Source of the DNA: Hyphomonas neptunium ATCC 15444
GTDB taxonomy: Bacteria; Pseudomonadota; Alphaproteobacteria; Caulobacterales; Hyphomonadaceae
Direction: 5' to 3'
Length of the DNA: 64,000 nt
Assembly (NCBI RefSeq): GCF_000013025.1
Contig: NC_008358.1
Span: 2,604,001-2,668,000 of the forward strand
Both the position numbers and the translations under genes were made by a program. Shown piece by piece: positions 51,587 through 60,787 of the stretch. Under the pieces are notes generated by a model. It was not told the DNA's origin, did not search any database, and saw nothing but the letters and a program-made list of their open reading frames with translations. Position 1 is the first letter of the stretch; each line of letters opens with the position of its first letter.

Positions 51587-53671
51587 ATGAACCCACGCGC
51601 TGTCCGACTGATTGGATTTGCCGCTCTACTGACAGGACTCCCCGCCTGTCAAACTGTGTCAGATCTGTCGAAGCGATTGGATCCCAACCCCAACGCTAAT
51701 ATGATACGAGACGTTCCAGACAAGCGCACCAGCATTGCGGGAGAAAACAACCTTGCGAGCCAGCGTCAGACTGCAGCTGAGGCACAGTCTGAAGAACTTA
51801 TGTATGGTAGCAGTAGGTTTTTCGATGACGCTCAAACTGCCGACACTCTTGTCCCTGCTGATGACAGTCAGACGCGGGGCGAAAGTTTTGTGTTCCGTAA
51901 TGCGCCGATAGACGCTGTACTGAATGAAGTGCTGGGCGAGCGTTTTGGCCTCAGCTACTCGATAGATCCGAGTGTAACTGGGAGCATTACGCTTCGCCTG
52001 GACGGCATATTGACACCCGATCAGGCCGTCGCAGGGATGGACGCCGCCCTGAGACTTCAGGGTTTCGAAATTGTCGAATCGGGCGGCAATTTTGTTATCG
52101 CTCGTGTGGGTCAGTTTCAGGGATCAGTTTCAAAACCCGTGTTTCTTCAGCCTAATGACGTTCTACCACCCGGAACTTCGCTGGCGGTGCTTCAAATAAG
52201 ATATGCGAGTGTTTCAGAAGTTACGGCGATTGCCAAATCGATGCTTGCTGAGGACCTCATCCGCTACGGCGATGATGCCCGAGGTTTTGTGGTATTGTCT
52301 GGGGATCCTGAGCAAGTTTCCGCCGGTGTCCAACTTCTCAAGTCCCTCGACGTTAACTGGCTCTCATCCGTTTCAACGGCGTTGATCCCTGTGGTTAATG
52401 CCAGTCCGGAGGAGATTGCTTCGGATCTTGAGCCAATTCTCTCTCGTCTGGGCGGCGTATCGGTCGTCCCGCTTGAACGCCTTCAGACTTTGATGGTGAT
52501 TTCGCGTCAGCGTGAGAGTCTTGACCAGGCCCGCGAATGGATCGCCCGGCTTGACAAGGGTGCGCGTCCACAACTTATGCGGGACGTACTCGTCTATGAG
52601 GCTCGCTATGTGAACGCCGAGGATCTGGTTGCGCTCACGGAGGGTGGCTCTGCGTCCTCCTCGGGCTTCACGACTAGCGCCTTCAATGAACCGCGAAAGA
52701 CATCCGGGCGTCGCGAAGTGACTGACCGCCCCTCCGAGACAGCTGCCCTGCCTGGGGACACTTTTTCCGAGCCTGGAACCTCTCTGTTTGAAAGCCTGTC
52801 CATCCGGGTCGACCCGGGCCGCAATGCGGTCGTTGCGCGCGGCGCATCCGTTGAACTGGAATCGCTTTCCGAGCTGTTATCTCTTCTCGATAAGCCCAAA
52901 CGTCAGGTCCTCATCGAAGCGACGATCGTGGAAGTCAGCCTGACGGACGGCACATCCCTTGGTGTTCAGTGGGATCTGGTACAGGATCGGCTGTCCGCCA
53001 CGTTCACCGATACCGGCAGCGGCGATCTGACCTCACTCTTTCCTGGCGTTTCAGTCTCCTACATCAACACCGATATCGCCGCCGTAATAAATGCGCTGGC
53101 GGCGACCAGTGACGTGGAAATTGTCTCGTCCCCCCGCATGCTGGTTCTGAACAATGAAACCGCCCGGCTTCAGGTTGGCGACCAGGTGCCGATCATCACC
53201 CAGAGCGCCGTCAGCGTTTCCGACCCAGGCGCCCCGGTCGTGAATTCCACGACGTATCGCGACACAGGCGTCATTCTGACGGTGACACCGCGCATACGCG
53301 CCGGGGGCATGGTTGAAGTCGACATATCTCAGGAAGTCAGCGGCGTCTCGGAGACCACAACCTCCTCGATCGACTCTCCGACAATCTCTCAGCGCAGCAT
53401 TCAGAGTGTGCTGGCGGTACCCGACGGGTCCACCGCCGTCCTCGGCGGATTGATGAGTTCAACGCGGTCCTATTCGCGGACGGGGATTCCCATCCTCAAG
53501 GATACGCCCGTTCTCGGCGCAGCGTTCCGGTCGACGAACCAGTCTGAGCGGCGCACCGAGCTTATCGTCCTGATCGAACCGACGGTGGTTGTTTCCGAAG
53601 AACCGTCCTCGGATATTCCCGCCCTTCTGAGAGCCGCGCTCGTTCGCGCAAGGGGAGCGCCCGCAACATGA
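51587..53671 (+). CDS. gspD: Type II secretion secretin GspD, predicted lipoprotein
   Basis: GspD forms the outer-membrane channel of the type II system. The 694-residue protein has a lipobox (GLPAC near 17-21), so it may pilot itself to the outer membrane. Then come N0 (from about residue 100, FVFRNAPIDAVLNEVLGERFG), N1-N3 domains, a low-complexity insert (around 350-400), and the secretin core with VEIVSSPRMLVLNNETARLQVG-like segment (shown in part) and VPDGSTAVLGGLMSS near the end. It is the first gene of a run of ten overlapping genes. Confidence 0.94.
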   Translation: MNPRAVRLIGFAALLTGLPACQTVSDLSKRLDPNPNANMIRDVPDKRTSIAGENNLASQRQTAAEAQSEELMYGSSRFFDDAQTADTLVPADDSQTRGESFVFRNAPIDAVLNEVLGERFGLSYSIDPSVTGSITLRLDGILTPDQAVAGMDAALRLQGFEIVESGGNFVIARVGQFQGSVSKPVFLQPNDVLPPGTSLAVLQIRYASVSEVTAIAKSMLAEDLIRYGDDARGFVVLSGDPEQVSAGVQLLKSLDVNWLSSVSTALIPVVNASPEEIASDLEPILSRLGGVSVVPLERLQTLMVISRQRESLDQAREWIARLDKGARPQLMRDVLVYEARYVNAEDLVALTEGGSASSSGFTTSAFNEPRKTSGRREVTDRPSETAALPGDTFSEPGTSLFESLSIRVDPGRNAVVARGASVELESLSELLSLLDKPKRQVLIEATIVEVSLTDGTSLGVQWDLVQDRLSATFTDTGSGDLTSLFPGVSVSYINTDIAAVINALAATSDVEIVSSPRMLVLNNETARLQVGDQVPIITQSAVSVSDPGAPVVNSTTYRDTGVILTVTPRIRAGGMVEVDISQEVSGVSETTTSSIDSPTISQRSIQSVLAVPDGSTAVLGGLMSSTRSYSRTGIPILKDTPVLGAAFRSTNQSERRTELIVLIEPTVVVSEEPSSDIPALLRAALVRARGAPAT

Positions 53672-54372
53672 CGCGGAGTGATGAGGGATATGCCACTATT
53701 CTTGTGATGGGGTTGATGGGAAGTCTTTCAATCATCGCGATGGCCTGGCTGAACCTGGCTTCCGCAGAAGGCCGCAAGGCGCTGGCGTTGAGCGAGCAGA
53801 TTGCGACCGATTATGCGATAGAAGGCGCTTTCCATACGGCTCTGGCAGACGTCATAAATCACCGCGCCGGGGTTGGGGAGCGACGTGCCGCGTTCAGAAG
53901 CGATGGCAAAGACGGGTACGTTAGCATCTCGGTTGCTCCGCTCACGGATCACATAGATATCAACCGCACTCCGCTCGAAGATATCAAGACCCGCATCAGC
54001 GAAGTGGTTTCCCAAAAGGATCTGGCAGCGGAAATCACCCAATACATTCAGCATCACAAGGACACGTCCGAAGTACCGATCGGCCGTATTGATGATCTGG
54101 GATCTGGTGTTACATTTGAAAAGGCTCTTCCCTGCCTGCGCGAGGCGTTGACCGTTTTTCACAATGCGGCGCCGCCCTCGCGGCTTAACAATGACAACGA
54201 CCTGCGAGATGGAACGCTGATCCGTATCCGTGTCGCCACAGATGGCGATTCTTCGAGGCGCGGTGTCGAAGGCACCGTTCTCCTGACAGGGAACCGTTCA
54301 GAACCCGCCTGGATCATGGACTGGCGGCGCATCTCGGACTCAGAGGCAGAGGAGTGCCCAAGTGACAGCTGA
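53668..54372 (+). CDS. gspK: Type II secretion minor pseudopilin GspK
   Basis: The N-terminus EGYATILVMGLMGSLSIIAMAWL is a pseudopilin leader (G^Y) with no glutamate at mature position 5, a known trait of GspK, which caps the pseudopilus tip. The 234 residues are shorter than usual (about 300). The segment DINRTPLEDIKTRISEVV fits the GspK alpha domain. It overlaps gspD and gspG. Confidence 0.82.
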   Translation: MTRSDEGYATILVMGLMGSLSIIAMAWLNLASAEGRKALALSEQIATDYAIEGAFHTALADVINHRAGVGERRAAFRSDGKDGYVSISVAPLTDHIDINRTPLEDIKTRISEVVSQKDLAAEITQYIQHHKDTSEVPIGRIDDLGSGVTFEKALPCLREALTVFHNAAPPSRLNNDNDLRDGTLIRIRVATDGDSSRRGVEGTVLLTGNRSEPAWIMDWRRISDSEAEECPSDS

Positions 54373-54817
54373 ATGCCAGAACAGATGCCGTAAGCACGAA
54401 CAAGGGTTTACGCTGACCGAACTGCTGGTCGTGATGGTCATCCTGAGCCTTCTGGCAGCGGCCATCACGCCGCAGGTCATGGGGCGGCTCGACAAGTCAA
54501 AGGTGCGCGCCGCAAAACTTCAAATCGATACGCTGGCCGCCTCGCTCGACCTCTTCAAAATCGACACCGGGCGCTATCCGACGGCGCAAGAAGGACTGAC
54601 GGCCCTTATCGAGCAGCCGGCCGCCCTCGAGGCATGGGACGGCCCCTATGTCCGGTCCGGGACGTCGTTGACTGATCCCTGGGAGCGGGAGTTTGTCTAT
54701 GATGCCGGGTCGGCGTCTTCCTTTAAACTGGTGTCCTATGGGGCGGACGGGAAGGAAGGCGGGTCAAAGCATGACAGTGATATCATCTGGCCAGACTACA
54801 AGCTGAAGGATAATTAG
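54362..54817 (+). CDS. gspG: Type II secretion major pseudopilin GspG
   Basis: A prepilin site QG^FTLTELLVVMVILSLLAAA with glutamate at mature position 5 is followed by the GspG core (KSKVRAAKLQIDTLAASLDLF, GRYPTAQEGLTALIEQP, DPWEREFVYDA and the calcium-site tail GGSKHDSDI). The start is a GTG overlapping the gspK stop by 11 bases. GspG forms the pseudopilus shaft. Confidence 0.95.
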   Translation: MTAECQNRCRKHEQGFTLTELLVVMVILSLLAAAITPQVMGRLDKSKVRAAKLQIDTLAASLDLFKIDTGRYPTAQEGLTALIEQPAALEAWDGPYVRSGTSLTDPWEREFVYDAGSASSFKLVSYGADGKEGGSKHDSDIIWPDYKLKDN

Positions 54818-54828
54818 GGCAGTACGCA

Positions 54829-56451
54829 ATGGATTCCGGCTCCCTCCACATCGCTCCCGAACCGGAGGCAGAAGCGGCTGCCATCGACTGGCTGATCCGG
54901 GAAGGCGTCCTCGCGGAAGCTGACATCGCGCATGCGGAAACGCTAAAACAAGGGTCCTCCCGGGACCTGCTCATCATCTTGAACCAGATTGGCGTCCTCG
55001 GCGATGACGCACTGGCCGAAGCCTATCACAGGGTCACCGGGCTCGGTATCTCCGACGGTCCATTCGTTCCGCCCCCTGATCTTACCCAATCACTGAATCC
55101 TGAATTTCTCCGGGATACGCAGGCGCTGTTGCTCGGGCCGGATGGCCCACTGGCGGTCGTTAATCCGCTGGATGAGCGCCTCCGGCGCGGCATCGAGTTT
55201 GCCCTGGGCGTGCTGCCGGACCTTACCATCATCCGGGCCGGTGACTGGGCGAGAGCTTTTGGCCGCTTCTATCCGAGCGAACCCCTCCTGATTTCCAGCT
55301 CAGGGGGTGAAGAGGACGCTTTCGCCGTGGAAATCGCTGACCAGGAACGCGATGCGCCGATCGTGCGGCAGGTGGCCGCCTGGCTCGGAGAAGCGGCCGA
55401 CCTCGGTGCATCCGATGTCCATTTCGATGCCCGGCGCAATTCCCTGGACGTGCGCTACCGGATCGACGGCGTTCTGCAAGCGGCCGCGCGCGAGCCAAAA
55501 GCTGTGTCTGCGTCTGTCGTCTCCCGTATCAAGGTTATCGCCGACCTTGATCTCGGTGAGCGCAACCGGTCCCAGGACGGACGATCCACGATCGTTGTGC
55601 GCGGACGCAGGCTGGATGTCCGGGTGTCGATCATTCCGACAATAGACGGGGAGAGCGCCGTTGTGCGCCTGCTCGACCGGCCCGAGAAGCTTCTTTCACT
55701 CGAAGGACTCGGATTTTCCGGGGAGATTGCAACAGCCCTTGAAGCAGTCTGCAACCGGCGTCACGGGATGTTCGTTGTCGCCGGCCCGACGGGTAGTGGT
55801 AAGACCACCACGCTCTATTCCTGTCTCGAGAAGCTGAAAGGCCGCGGCCTCAAGATTCTGTCCGTTGAAGATCCGGTCGAATATCATTTCGATCATGTCA
55901 GCCAGGTCCAGATCTCTGAAAAGGCCGGCCGGAATTTTGCCGGCGCCCTGCGCTCATTCCTGCGTCATGATCCGGACGTGATCCTCGTGGGCGAAATCCG
56001 CGACAGTGAAACAGCGCAGGTTGCCGTGCAGGCGTCGCTATCGGGGCATCTTGTTCTGGCCACCCTGCATGCGATCGATACGGCCCGGGTCCGCACCCGC
56101 CTCATCGACATGGGCGTCGAGCCGTTTAAGCTTGATGCCTGTCTCGTCGCATCCATGGCCCAGCGCCTGGTCAGGCTGCTCTGCCCGGACTGCCGGATGC
56201 CTGTACCGGTAACCGAAAACGAGGCCCGCCTGTTCGAGACCCATGGACTTGCCGTGCCGGAGTCCATCTGCCGAGAGAAGGGTTGCCCCGCCTGCCGGAT
56301 GGAGGGGTACAAAGGCCGCACGGCGCTGGCCGAGTTCGCCCAAAATGGCGCTGCGCCCGATCGCGGCCAGACGCTAATGGCGCAGGGTCTGCAGCTGGTC
56401 ATCCGTGGAGAGACCAGTTTGGCAGAAATAGCGGGTCTGAGCGAAGCATGA
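54829..56451 (+). CDS. gspE: Type II secretion ATPase GspE
   Basis: GspE powers pseudopilus assembly. The 540-residue product has an N-terminal domain, Walker A GPTGSGKTTTLYS, Asp box HFDHVSQVQI, Walker B HDPDVILVGEIRD and a tetracysteine zinc site (CPDC and GCPAC). Start codon ATG lies 11 bases after gspG. Confidence 0.95.
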   Translation: MDSGSLHIAPEPEAEAAAIDWLIREGVLAEADIAHAETLKQGSSRDLLIILNQIGVLGDDALAEAYHRVTGLGISDGPFVPPPDLTQSLNPEFLRDTQALLLGPDGPLAVVNPLDERLRRGIEFALGVLPDLTIIRAGDWARAFGRFYPSEPLLISSSGGEEDAFAVEIADQERDAPIVRQVAAWLGEAADLGASDVHFDARRNSLDVRYRIDGVLQAAAREPKAVSASVVSRIKVIADLDLGERNRSQDGRSTIVVRGRRLDVRVSIIPTIDGESAVVRLLDRPEKLLSLEGLGFSGEIATALEAVCNRRHGMFVVAGPTGSGKTTTLYSCLEKLKGRGLKILSVEDPVEYHFDHVSQVQISEKAGRNFAGALRSFLRHDPDVILVGEIRDSETAQVAVQASLSGHLVLATLHAIDTARVRTRLIDMGVEPFKLDACLVASMAQRLVRLLCPDCRMPVPVTENEARLFETHGLAVPESICREKGCPACRMEGYKGRTALAEFAQNGAAPDRGQTLMAQGLQLVIRGETSLAEIAGLSEA

Positions 56452-57635
56452 CGCAGTTCCGCTACATTTCTGTCGGCCCAGACGGGACCCGGAAGTCTGG
56501 CCGGCTGGACGCGCCCGGCGAGGCCGATGCGCGCCGACTCATTTCGGCAAATGGGGATCTGCTTGTTGATCTGCAGGACGTCTCAAAGCGAACCTGGTTT
56601 CGCCTGGAGCGCCGGACAGACGTTCCGCCGGCTGCCGCGGCGGAATTTGCCCTCGAATTGTCAGGGCTCCTCAGGGCGGGCGCGCCCATGCGTAGGGCGC
56701 TCGATATCCAGTCGGGCGGCGCGGGGCCGACCGCGAAGCTTGCCGGCGCGGTTCTCGCTCATGTCGAGAATGGTGGCTCGCTCTCCGAGGGGCTCCGTCA
56801 GGCCGGGGGCAGCGCAGTGATGCTTGCCGAGTTTGCTGCTGCGGGCGAAGCTGGCGCGGGCCTTGACACATTGATGGAAAGTGGCGGCCGGTTCCTGAAG
56901 GCCCGTATCGAGGCCATCAGCCGTATCCGGAACGCGCTCGCCTACCCGCTCTTCATCGCGCTTCTGGGGCTCGTCGCTGTGAGCGTGATCACGATCTATG
57001 TGGCCCCCGCGCTCGCGCCCACGCTGAAAGGAACCGGACAGGGCGGGTTCGTTATCTGGCTCGCCGGCCTCGGCGCCTGGACGCAGGCGCATATCTCCTG
57101 GCTGGCGGCAGGCTTGGCCACCTGTGTGCTCGTCACATCCCTGATTCTGGGACGTGCGTCGGTGAGGCGGCGCCTCGCCGCGGGTCTCTGGTCCCTGCCC
57201 ATCCTCGGCCCTATCGCACGCGACCTGGACGTTGGCCAGTCCTGCGACGTTCTCTCCGCGCTTCTGGCGGCCGGGCGGCCGCTGGAAAGTGCGCTACGCT
57301 TTGCGGCAGCGGTCTCCGGACCGCACCTGGCGAGCGTCTATGACACGATCGGTCAGAACATTCGGGACGGTCAGGTCGCAGGCGCAGCCTTTGCTGCAGC
57401 GGCCGGATTGCCCCCTGAAGTCAGGCGTCTTGCTCTGCTCGGCGAAAAGTCGAGCGCGTTCGCCAGCGCCATGCGTCAGGCCGGGCAGATCTGTCATGAC
57501 CGGGCCCTGCGCCGGATCGACCGGTTCGCCGCCCTCGTCGGCCCGGTCCTGGTAATCGGCATGGGCGCCGCCATCGCGCTTCTGATGCTCAGTATTCTGG
57601 GCACGCTTTCGGGCATCGGAGACAGCGTACTATGA
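56448..57635 (+). CDS. gspF: Type II secretion inner-membrane platform GspF
   Basis: The real start is the ATG that overlaps the gspE stop (ATGA), not the longer frame. The 395-residue protein has two GspF domains and membrane segments (YPLFIALLGLVAVSVITIY, LAAGLATCVLVTSLIL, and a C-terminal LVIGMGAAIALLMLSILG). Each half carries the GG-SL/L-EG region (GGSLSEGL). Confidence 0.94.
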   Translation: MTQFRYISVGPDGTRKSGRLDAPGEADARRLISANGDLLVDLQDVSKRTWFRLERRTDVPPAAAAEFALELSGLLRAGAPMRRALDIQSGGAGPTAKLAGAVLAHVENGGSLSEGLRQAGGSAVMLAEFAAAGEAGAGLDTLMESGGRFLKARIEAISRIRNALAYPLFIALLGLVAVSVITIYVAPALAPTLKGTGQGGFVIWLAGLGAWTQAHISWLAAGLATCVLVTSLILGRASVRRRLAAGLWSLPILGPIARDLDVGQSCDVLSALLAAGRPLESALRFAAAVSGPHLASVYDTIGQNIRDGQVAGAAFAAAAGLPPEVRRLALLGEKSSAFASAMRQAGQICHDRALRRIDRFAALVGPVLVIGMGAAIALLMLSILGTLSGIGDSVL

Positions 57636-58006
57636 GACAGGATCGCGGATTTGCCATGGCCGACGCGCTGATCGCGCTTCTGCTGACCTCGCTCTTTCTG
57701 AGCGGATTGCTGTCTGTGAATGCAACCACGCTCCGAACTGCCGTGTCCGGAGAAACACGGTTGACGGCTGCTCTGATTGCCCGCGCGGTCATCGAGGATC
57801 CTTCCATGCGCGAAGATGCTGGCAAGGTGGAGGTCGCCGGACGCACCTATACTTGGCAGCGCGATCGGCAAGATCTGCCACCGGATATGAAGGACCGCGC
57901 CTTGCTGACCACAATCAGCGTCGCGGTTCACTGGCAAGGCCGGTCGGGCGATCTTGTCTACCGGCTAGAGACCGCAAGAGTGAAAGGACGCGCCCATGAA
58001 GGATGA
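57632..58006 (+). CDS. gspI: Type II secretion minor pseudopilin, GspI-like
   Basis: The N-terminus DRG^FAMADALIALLLTSLF has the prepilin cleavage form, with aspartate instead of glutamate at mature position 5. The 124-residue size and the position between gspF and the next pseudopilin fit GspI. It overlaps both neighbours (4 and 11 bases). Confidence 0.75.
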   Translation: MRQDRGFAMADALIALLLTSLFLSGLLSVNATTLRTAVSGETRLTAALIARAVIEDPSMREDAGKVEVAGRTYTWQRDRQDLPPDMKDRALLTTISVAVHWQGRSGDLVYRLETARVKGRAHEG

Positions 58007-58319
58007 AGGGTTTTCGGTTGCCGAAGTCATGGCCGCGCTGATCGTGCTGTCGCTGGCAGCCCTGTTCCTCGGTGAATCCGTCAGTCAGATGATGGCGGGT
58101 TGGTCGCGAACCGGCGAGCGCCTGTCGCGTGCCGGGGCGCTCTCAGAGCTGCTGGCAGATATCGATGCCGGCGAGCGAAAGCTAAAACAGGATGCTGCGC
58201 CGCTCGGCGAAGGGCCGGTTCTCAAGATCGATGACGGCCCGCCCCTTGAGCTGACAGCACCTCGCATCGACCGGGGCGCATCCTGCGTGTTTGATCTGAT
58301 CGGGAGACGCTGCCGATGA
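57996..58319 (+). CDS. Type II secretion minor pseudopilin, GspJ-like (short)
   Basis: The leader EG^FSVAEVMAALIVLSLAAL has glutamate at mature position 5. At 107 residues it is much shorter than normal GspJ (about 200); the position after gspI suggests GspJ, but a GspH identity is possible. Overlaps gspL by 4 bases. Confidence 0.65.
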   Translation: MKDEGFSVAEVMAALIVLSLAALFLGESVSQMMAGWSRTGERLSRAGALSELLADIDAGERKLKQDAAPLGEGPVLKIDDGPPLELTAPRIDRGASCVFDLIGRRCR

Positions 58320-59248
58320 GTGCCATTCCTGTCATCTGGCCGAATGGCGACGCACTGGACCAGATCATCGGGTGGGGGCTGAATCGTCTAACACGGAATG
58401 GCCGACGCAAAAGCACTGACACCGTGATGTCCATCACAGAGTTTCTGGCAGCGAGCGCCCGCCCTTCCGCCCACGTCACCGTGTGGCTGTCGCGGCGCGA
58501 AGCGTTCGTTCAGACCTTCAATGGGCGGTCGGCCTCAGCGGGCGATCTCCGGAAGATTGTTGCCAACGAAGCGGGCCGGCTCAGCCCCGCGCGGAATGCC
58601 GACATGGTCATGCTCGCCCGCGTGTCCTCGTCTGACAGGGGCCGGGTGGATCTTGTCCATGTCCGGACCACTGACCTGGATGCCATCGAATCAAAGGCAC
58701 GCAAGCTCGGGATTGCGTCGGTCAGCCTGAGCCCTGAGGACACACCGGACCTAACCTTTCCCTCACCCGCCACGCTGAGCCAGACACATCGGGAACGACG
58801 GCTCTGGACGATTGCCCTGCTCGCTCTGATCGGCAGTCTGACGCTGGCGCTTGCCGGACTGGGACACGGGTTATCTGAAGCGGCCAAGCTGGCTGAAACA
58901 CGTGAAGCCGCGCTCAGGTCCGAATTGCTGCAACGCCGGGAGGCTGAGCGGGAAATCGGGGCGCTTGGCGCTCTGGCTGCCTTGAAGCCGGAGGCGCGCA
59001 CGCCGCCAGCCCGTCTTGAGATGCTGGCTCGGCTGAATGAACACACGCCCCAGACAGCCTGGTGGACAGGTATGGATATGACGGGCACGGAGATCCGCCT
59101 GACCGGTCTCAGTGACAACGCCGCCGCGGTTCTGACCGCGCTGACCTCCGCGTTCCCCGATCAAACCGTCCGGTTCGAAGAAACAGTCGCGGATACGCCC
59201 GAGGGCAAGCAGAAATTTGTCATTCTCATTACGGAGCCCGGCTCATGA
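58316..59248 (+). CDS. gspL: Type II secretion inner-membrane protein GspL-like
   Basis: The 310-residue protein has a cytoplasmic N-terminal part, one membrane helix (RLWTIALLALIGSLTLALAG at about 163-182), a coiled periplasmic segment rich in Ala, Glu and Arg, and a C-terminal ferredoxin-like domain (RLTGLSDNAAAVLTAL). This is the GspL/PilN layout. The cytoplasmic part is shorter than in canonical GspL. Confidence 0.78.
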   Translation: MSAIPVIWPNGDALDQIIGWGLNRLTRNGRRKSTDTVMSITEFLAASARPSAHVTVWLSRREAFVQTFNGRSASAGDLRKIVANEAGRLSPARNADMVMLARVSSSDRGRVDLVHVRTTDLDAIESKARKLGIASVSLSPEDTPDLTFPSPATLSQTHRERRLWTIALLALIGSLTLALAGLGHGLSEAAKLAETREAALRSELLQRREAEREIGALGALAALKPEARTPPARLEMLARLNEHTPQTAWWTGMDMTGTEIRLTGLSDNAAAVLTALTSAFPDQTVRFEETVADTPEGKQKFVILITEPGS

Positions 59249-59796
59249 TCGGCAGGCTTCAGCCTCTGTTCGGCCGCGTTGGGGGATGGCTGGTACTTGC
59301 GGGTCTCGTAGCCACCGTCTGGCTCCTTCTCTCTCCGCGTGTGTCACATGTTCTTTTGCAGTGGGACCGTTTCAATGGGGCCGAGCTTCTCGCCCTGTCA
59401 CATGCGGAGAAGCTCGGGCGCCCGGCGCCACCCGATATTTATGCCGGATACAAGGCATTCATTGTGCCCGTCGGGCCCGATGCTGACAGAGCGCGTCTCG
59501 CCGGCCTCATTCAGTCCGCGGTGATCGAGCGCGTCCGGGCTAGTCAGGCACGGCTAGTGGACCTTCGGGAGACCGGAGCGAGCGTTGCGATTGAAGGTCT
59601 CAGTGCCATCGCATGGCATCTGGAAGTGGAGGGTGATATCGAAGCCGTGCTGGAGGTGATGCGATCTCTGGAAGACCTGCCTCAGCCGGTCCTGATCGAC
59701 AGCCTTGATCTCCAGACTGCCGGAAGCGCAGGAGAGCCAGACCGGAATATGCGCATGACTCTTAAGCTGACGCTCTGGACGGGGAATCCCGAATGA
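59245..59796 (+). CDS. gspM: Type II secretion protein GspM-like
   Basis: The 183-residue product has one N-terminal membrane helix (GGWLVLAGLVATVWLLLSP) and a periplasmic ferredoxin-like domain, including AWHLEVEGDIEAVLEVMRSL. It overlaps gspL and the following gene by 4 bases. GspM stabilises GspL in the inner-membrane platform. Confidence 0.75.
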   Translation: MIGRLQPLFGRVGGWLVLAGLVATVWLLLSPRVSHVLLQWDRFNGAELLALSHAEKLGRPAPPDIYAGYKAFIVPVGPDADRARLAGLIQSAVIERVRASQARLVDLRETGASVAIEGLSAIAWHLEVEGDIEAVLEVMRSLEDLPQPVLIDSLDLQTAGSAGEPDRNMRMTLKLTLWTGNPE

Positions 59797-60281
59797 ATCG
59801 CGCCTGGCCCCTCACACCGCTCCTGCTGATAGCAATATCCGTTCTGATCGCTGGCGCGGGCAACCTCATGTACGTCCGACCGGTCATCGCGCCCGCTGCT
59901 CTGCCGGTTGTCTCCAGCAATTCTAGCCAGCCACACCAGCCTGCTGACGAGACCCCGCTCCTTATTATTGTACCACGCGGAGACAGCGGCGAATCTATGC
60001 GCAATGTCCTGGCGAGATCACCATTCTCCCCCGCGCGCGCGGCATTCAGCCGGTATGCACCGTCGGAGCCAGTCCCGGCTGAACCTCAGTATAACCCCGA
60101 ATTTGTCGGATTGCTGGGAAAGGGCGACACGGTGCGGGCCATGATCACCTGGAACCCTGGCGAGCCGGCGCAGGTCCACGCGATTGGCGATCCGACCCCG
60201 TGGGGAGAACTCGTATCAGCCAGCAGCAATGAACTTCTTTTCGAAGGCCCTGCAGGGGAGAAGTTACTGAAGCTGTTTTAA
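59793..60281 (+). CDS. Type II secretion GspC-like homology-region protein
   Basis: The 162-residue product has an N-terminal membrane segment (TPLLLIAISVLIAGAGNLMY) and a C-terminal beta domain like the HR domain of GspC (EFVGLLGKGDTVRAMITW, GDPTPWGELVSASSNELLF). HR domains bind the secretin N0 domain and link the two membranes. It has no PDZ domain. The closing gene of the operon, it is followed by a strong hairpin. Confidence 0.6.
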   Translation: MNRAWPLTPLLLIAISVLIAGAGNLMYVRPVIAPAALPVVSSNSSQPHQPADETPLLIIVPRGDSGESMRNVLARSPFSPARAAFSRYAPSEPVPAEPQYNPEFVGLLGKGDTVRAMITWNPGEPAQVHAIGDPTPWGELVSASSNELLFEGPAGEKLLKLF

Positions 60282-60311
60282 CGCACCGTCAGGCGCCGCA
60301 CTCTGTTTGAC

Positions 60312-60350
60312 AGCGATGATGCGCAGCCCTGTGACCTGCGCATCATCGCT
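60312..60350 (+). terminator. Perfect inverted repeat after the secretion operon, probable terminator
   Basis: AGCGATGATGCGCAG and CTGCGCATCATCGCT pair perfectly over 15 bases around a 9-base loop, 31 bases after the last gsp gene. No T-run follows on either side, but the stem is strong enough to end or shield transcripts from both directions; a convergent gene ends at 60416. Confidence 0.65.
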
Positions 60351-60415
60351 CCCAACAATTGCCCACGCTGCGGCAAGCAGCAGTCAGCACGCCACCAACC
60401 GGGCTAAGCTTTGAG

Positions 60416-60772
60416 CTATTTTGCTTCTTCTGGGCCATGACTTGAACGTCCTTTTACATATGCGTAAGGAGGCTCTGAAATACGTCTGACTTCCTGCAAT
60501 TTCCCCGAAGAGCGGAAGGGGCTGGCCCATTGATTTCCGACCTTTGCGATCTCCCGCGTTTCGCTATTGACGATTGCATCTGAGCAACCAGACCGTGACG
60601 GCGCACAAACCCGCACAATCCGCCATGGTGAGCGCAAGCTGCCGTCTTCATTGATGATAACTTCTCCCCTCGGTGTGAGAGCTGCTTCTTTCGATATTTG
60701 ATCTGCGTCCTGAGCATTTGAGTCTAGGACTGCGATACCTAACAGTAGGCCCGCCAGGAAAAGTAGCTTCAT
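60416..60772 (-). CDS. Small secreted protein of unknown function
   Basis: The 118-residue product has a signal peptide (KLLFLAGLLLGIAVLDSNA) and a mature part with two cysteines (VRVCAPSRSGCSD) and the strand segment GEVIINEDGSLRSPW. No family is recognised. It lies 15 bases after the Ig/YD gene on the same strand, so it may be co-transcribed and could assist that protein. Confidence 0.55.
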   Translation of the reverse strand: MKLLFLAGLLLGIAVLDSNAQDADQISKEAALTPRGEVIINEDGSLRSPWRIVRVCAPSRSGCSDAIVNSETREIAKVGNQWASPFRSSGKLQEVRRISEPPYAYVKGRSSHGPEEAK

Positions 60773-60787
60773 GTCCAGCCTCTGCTC

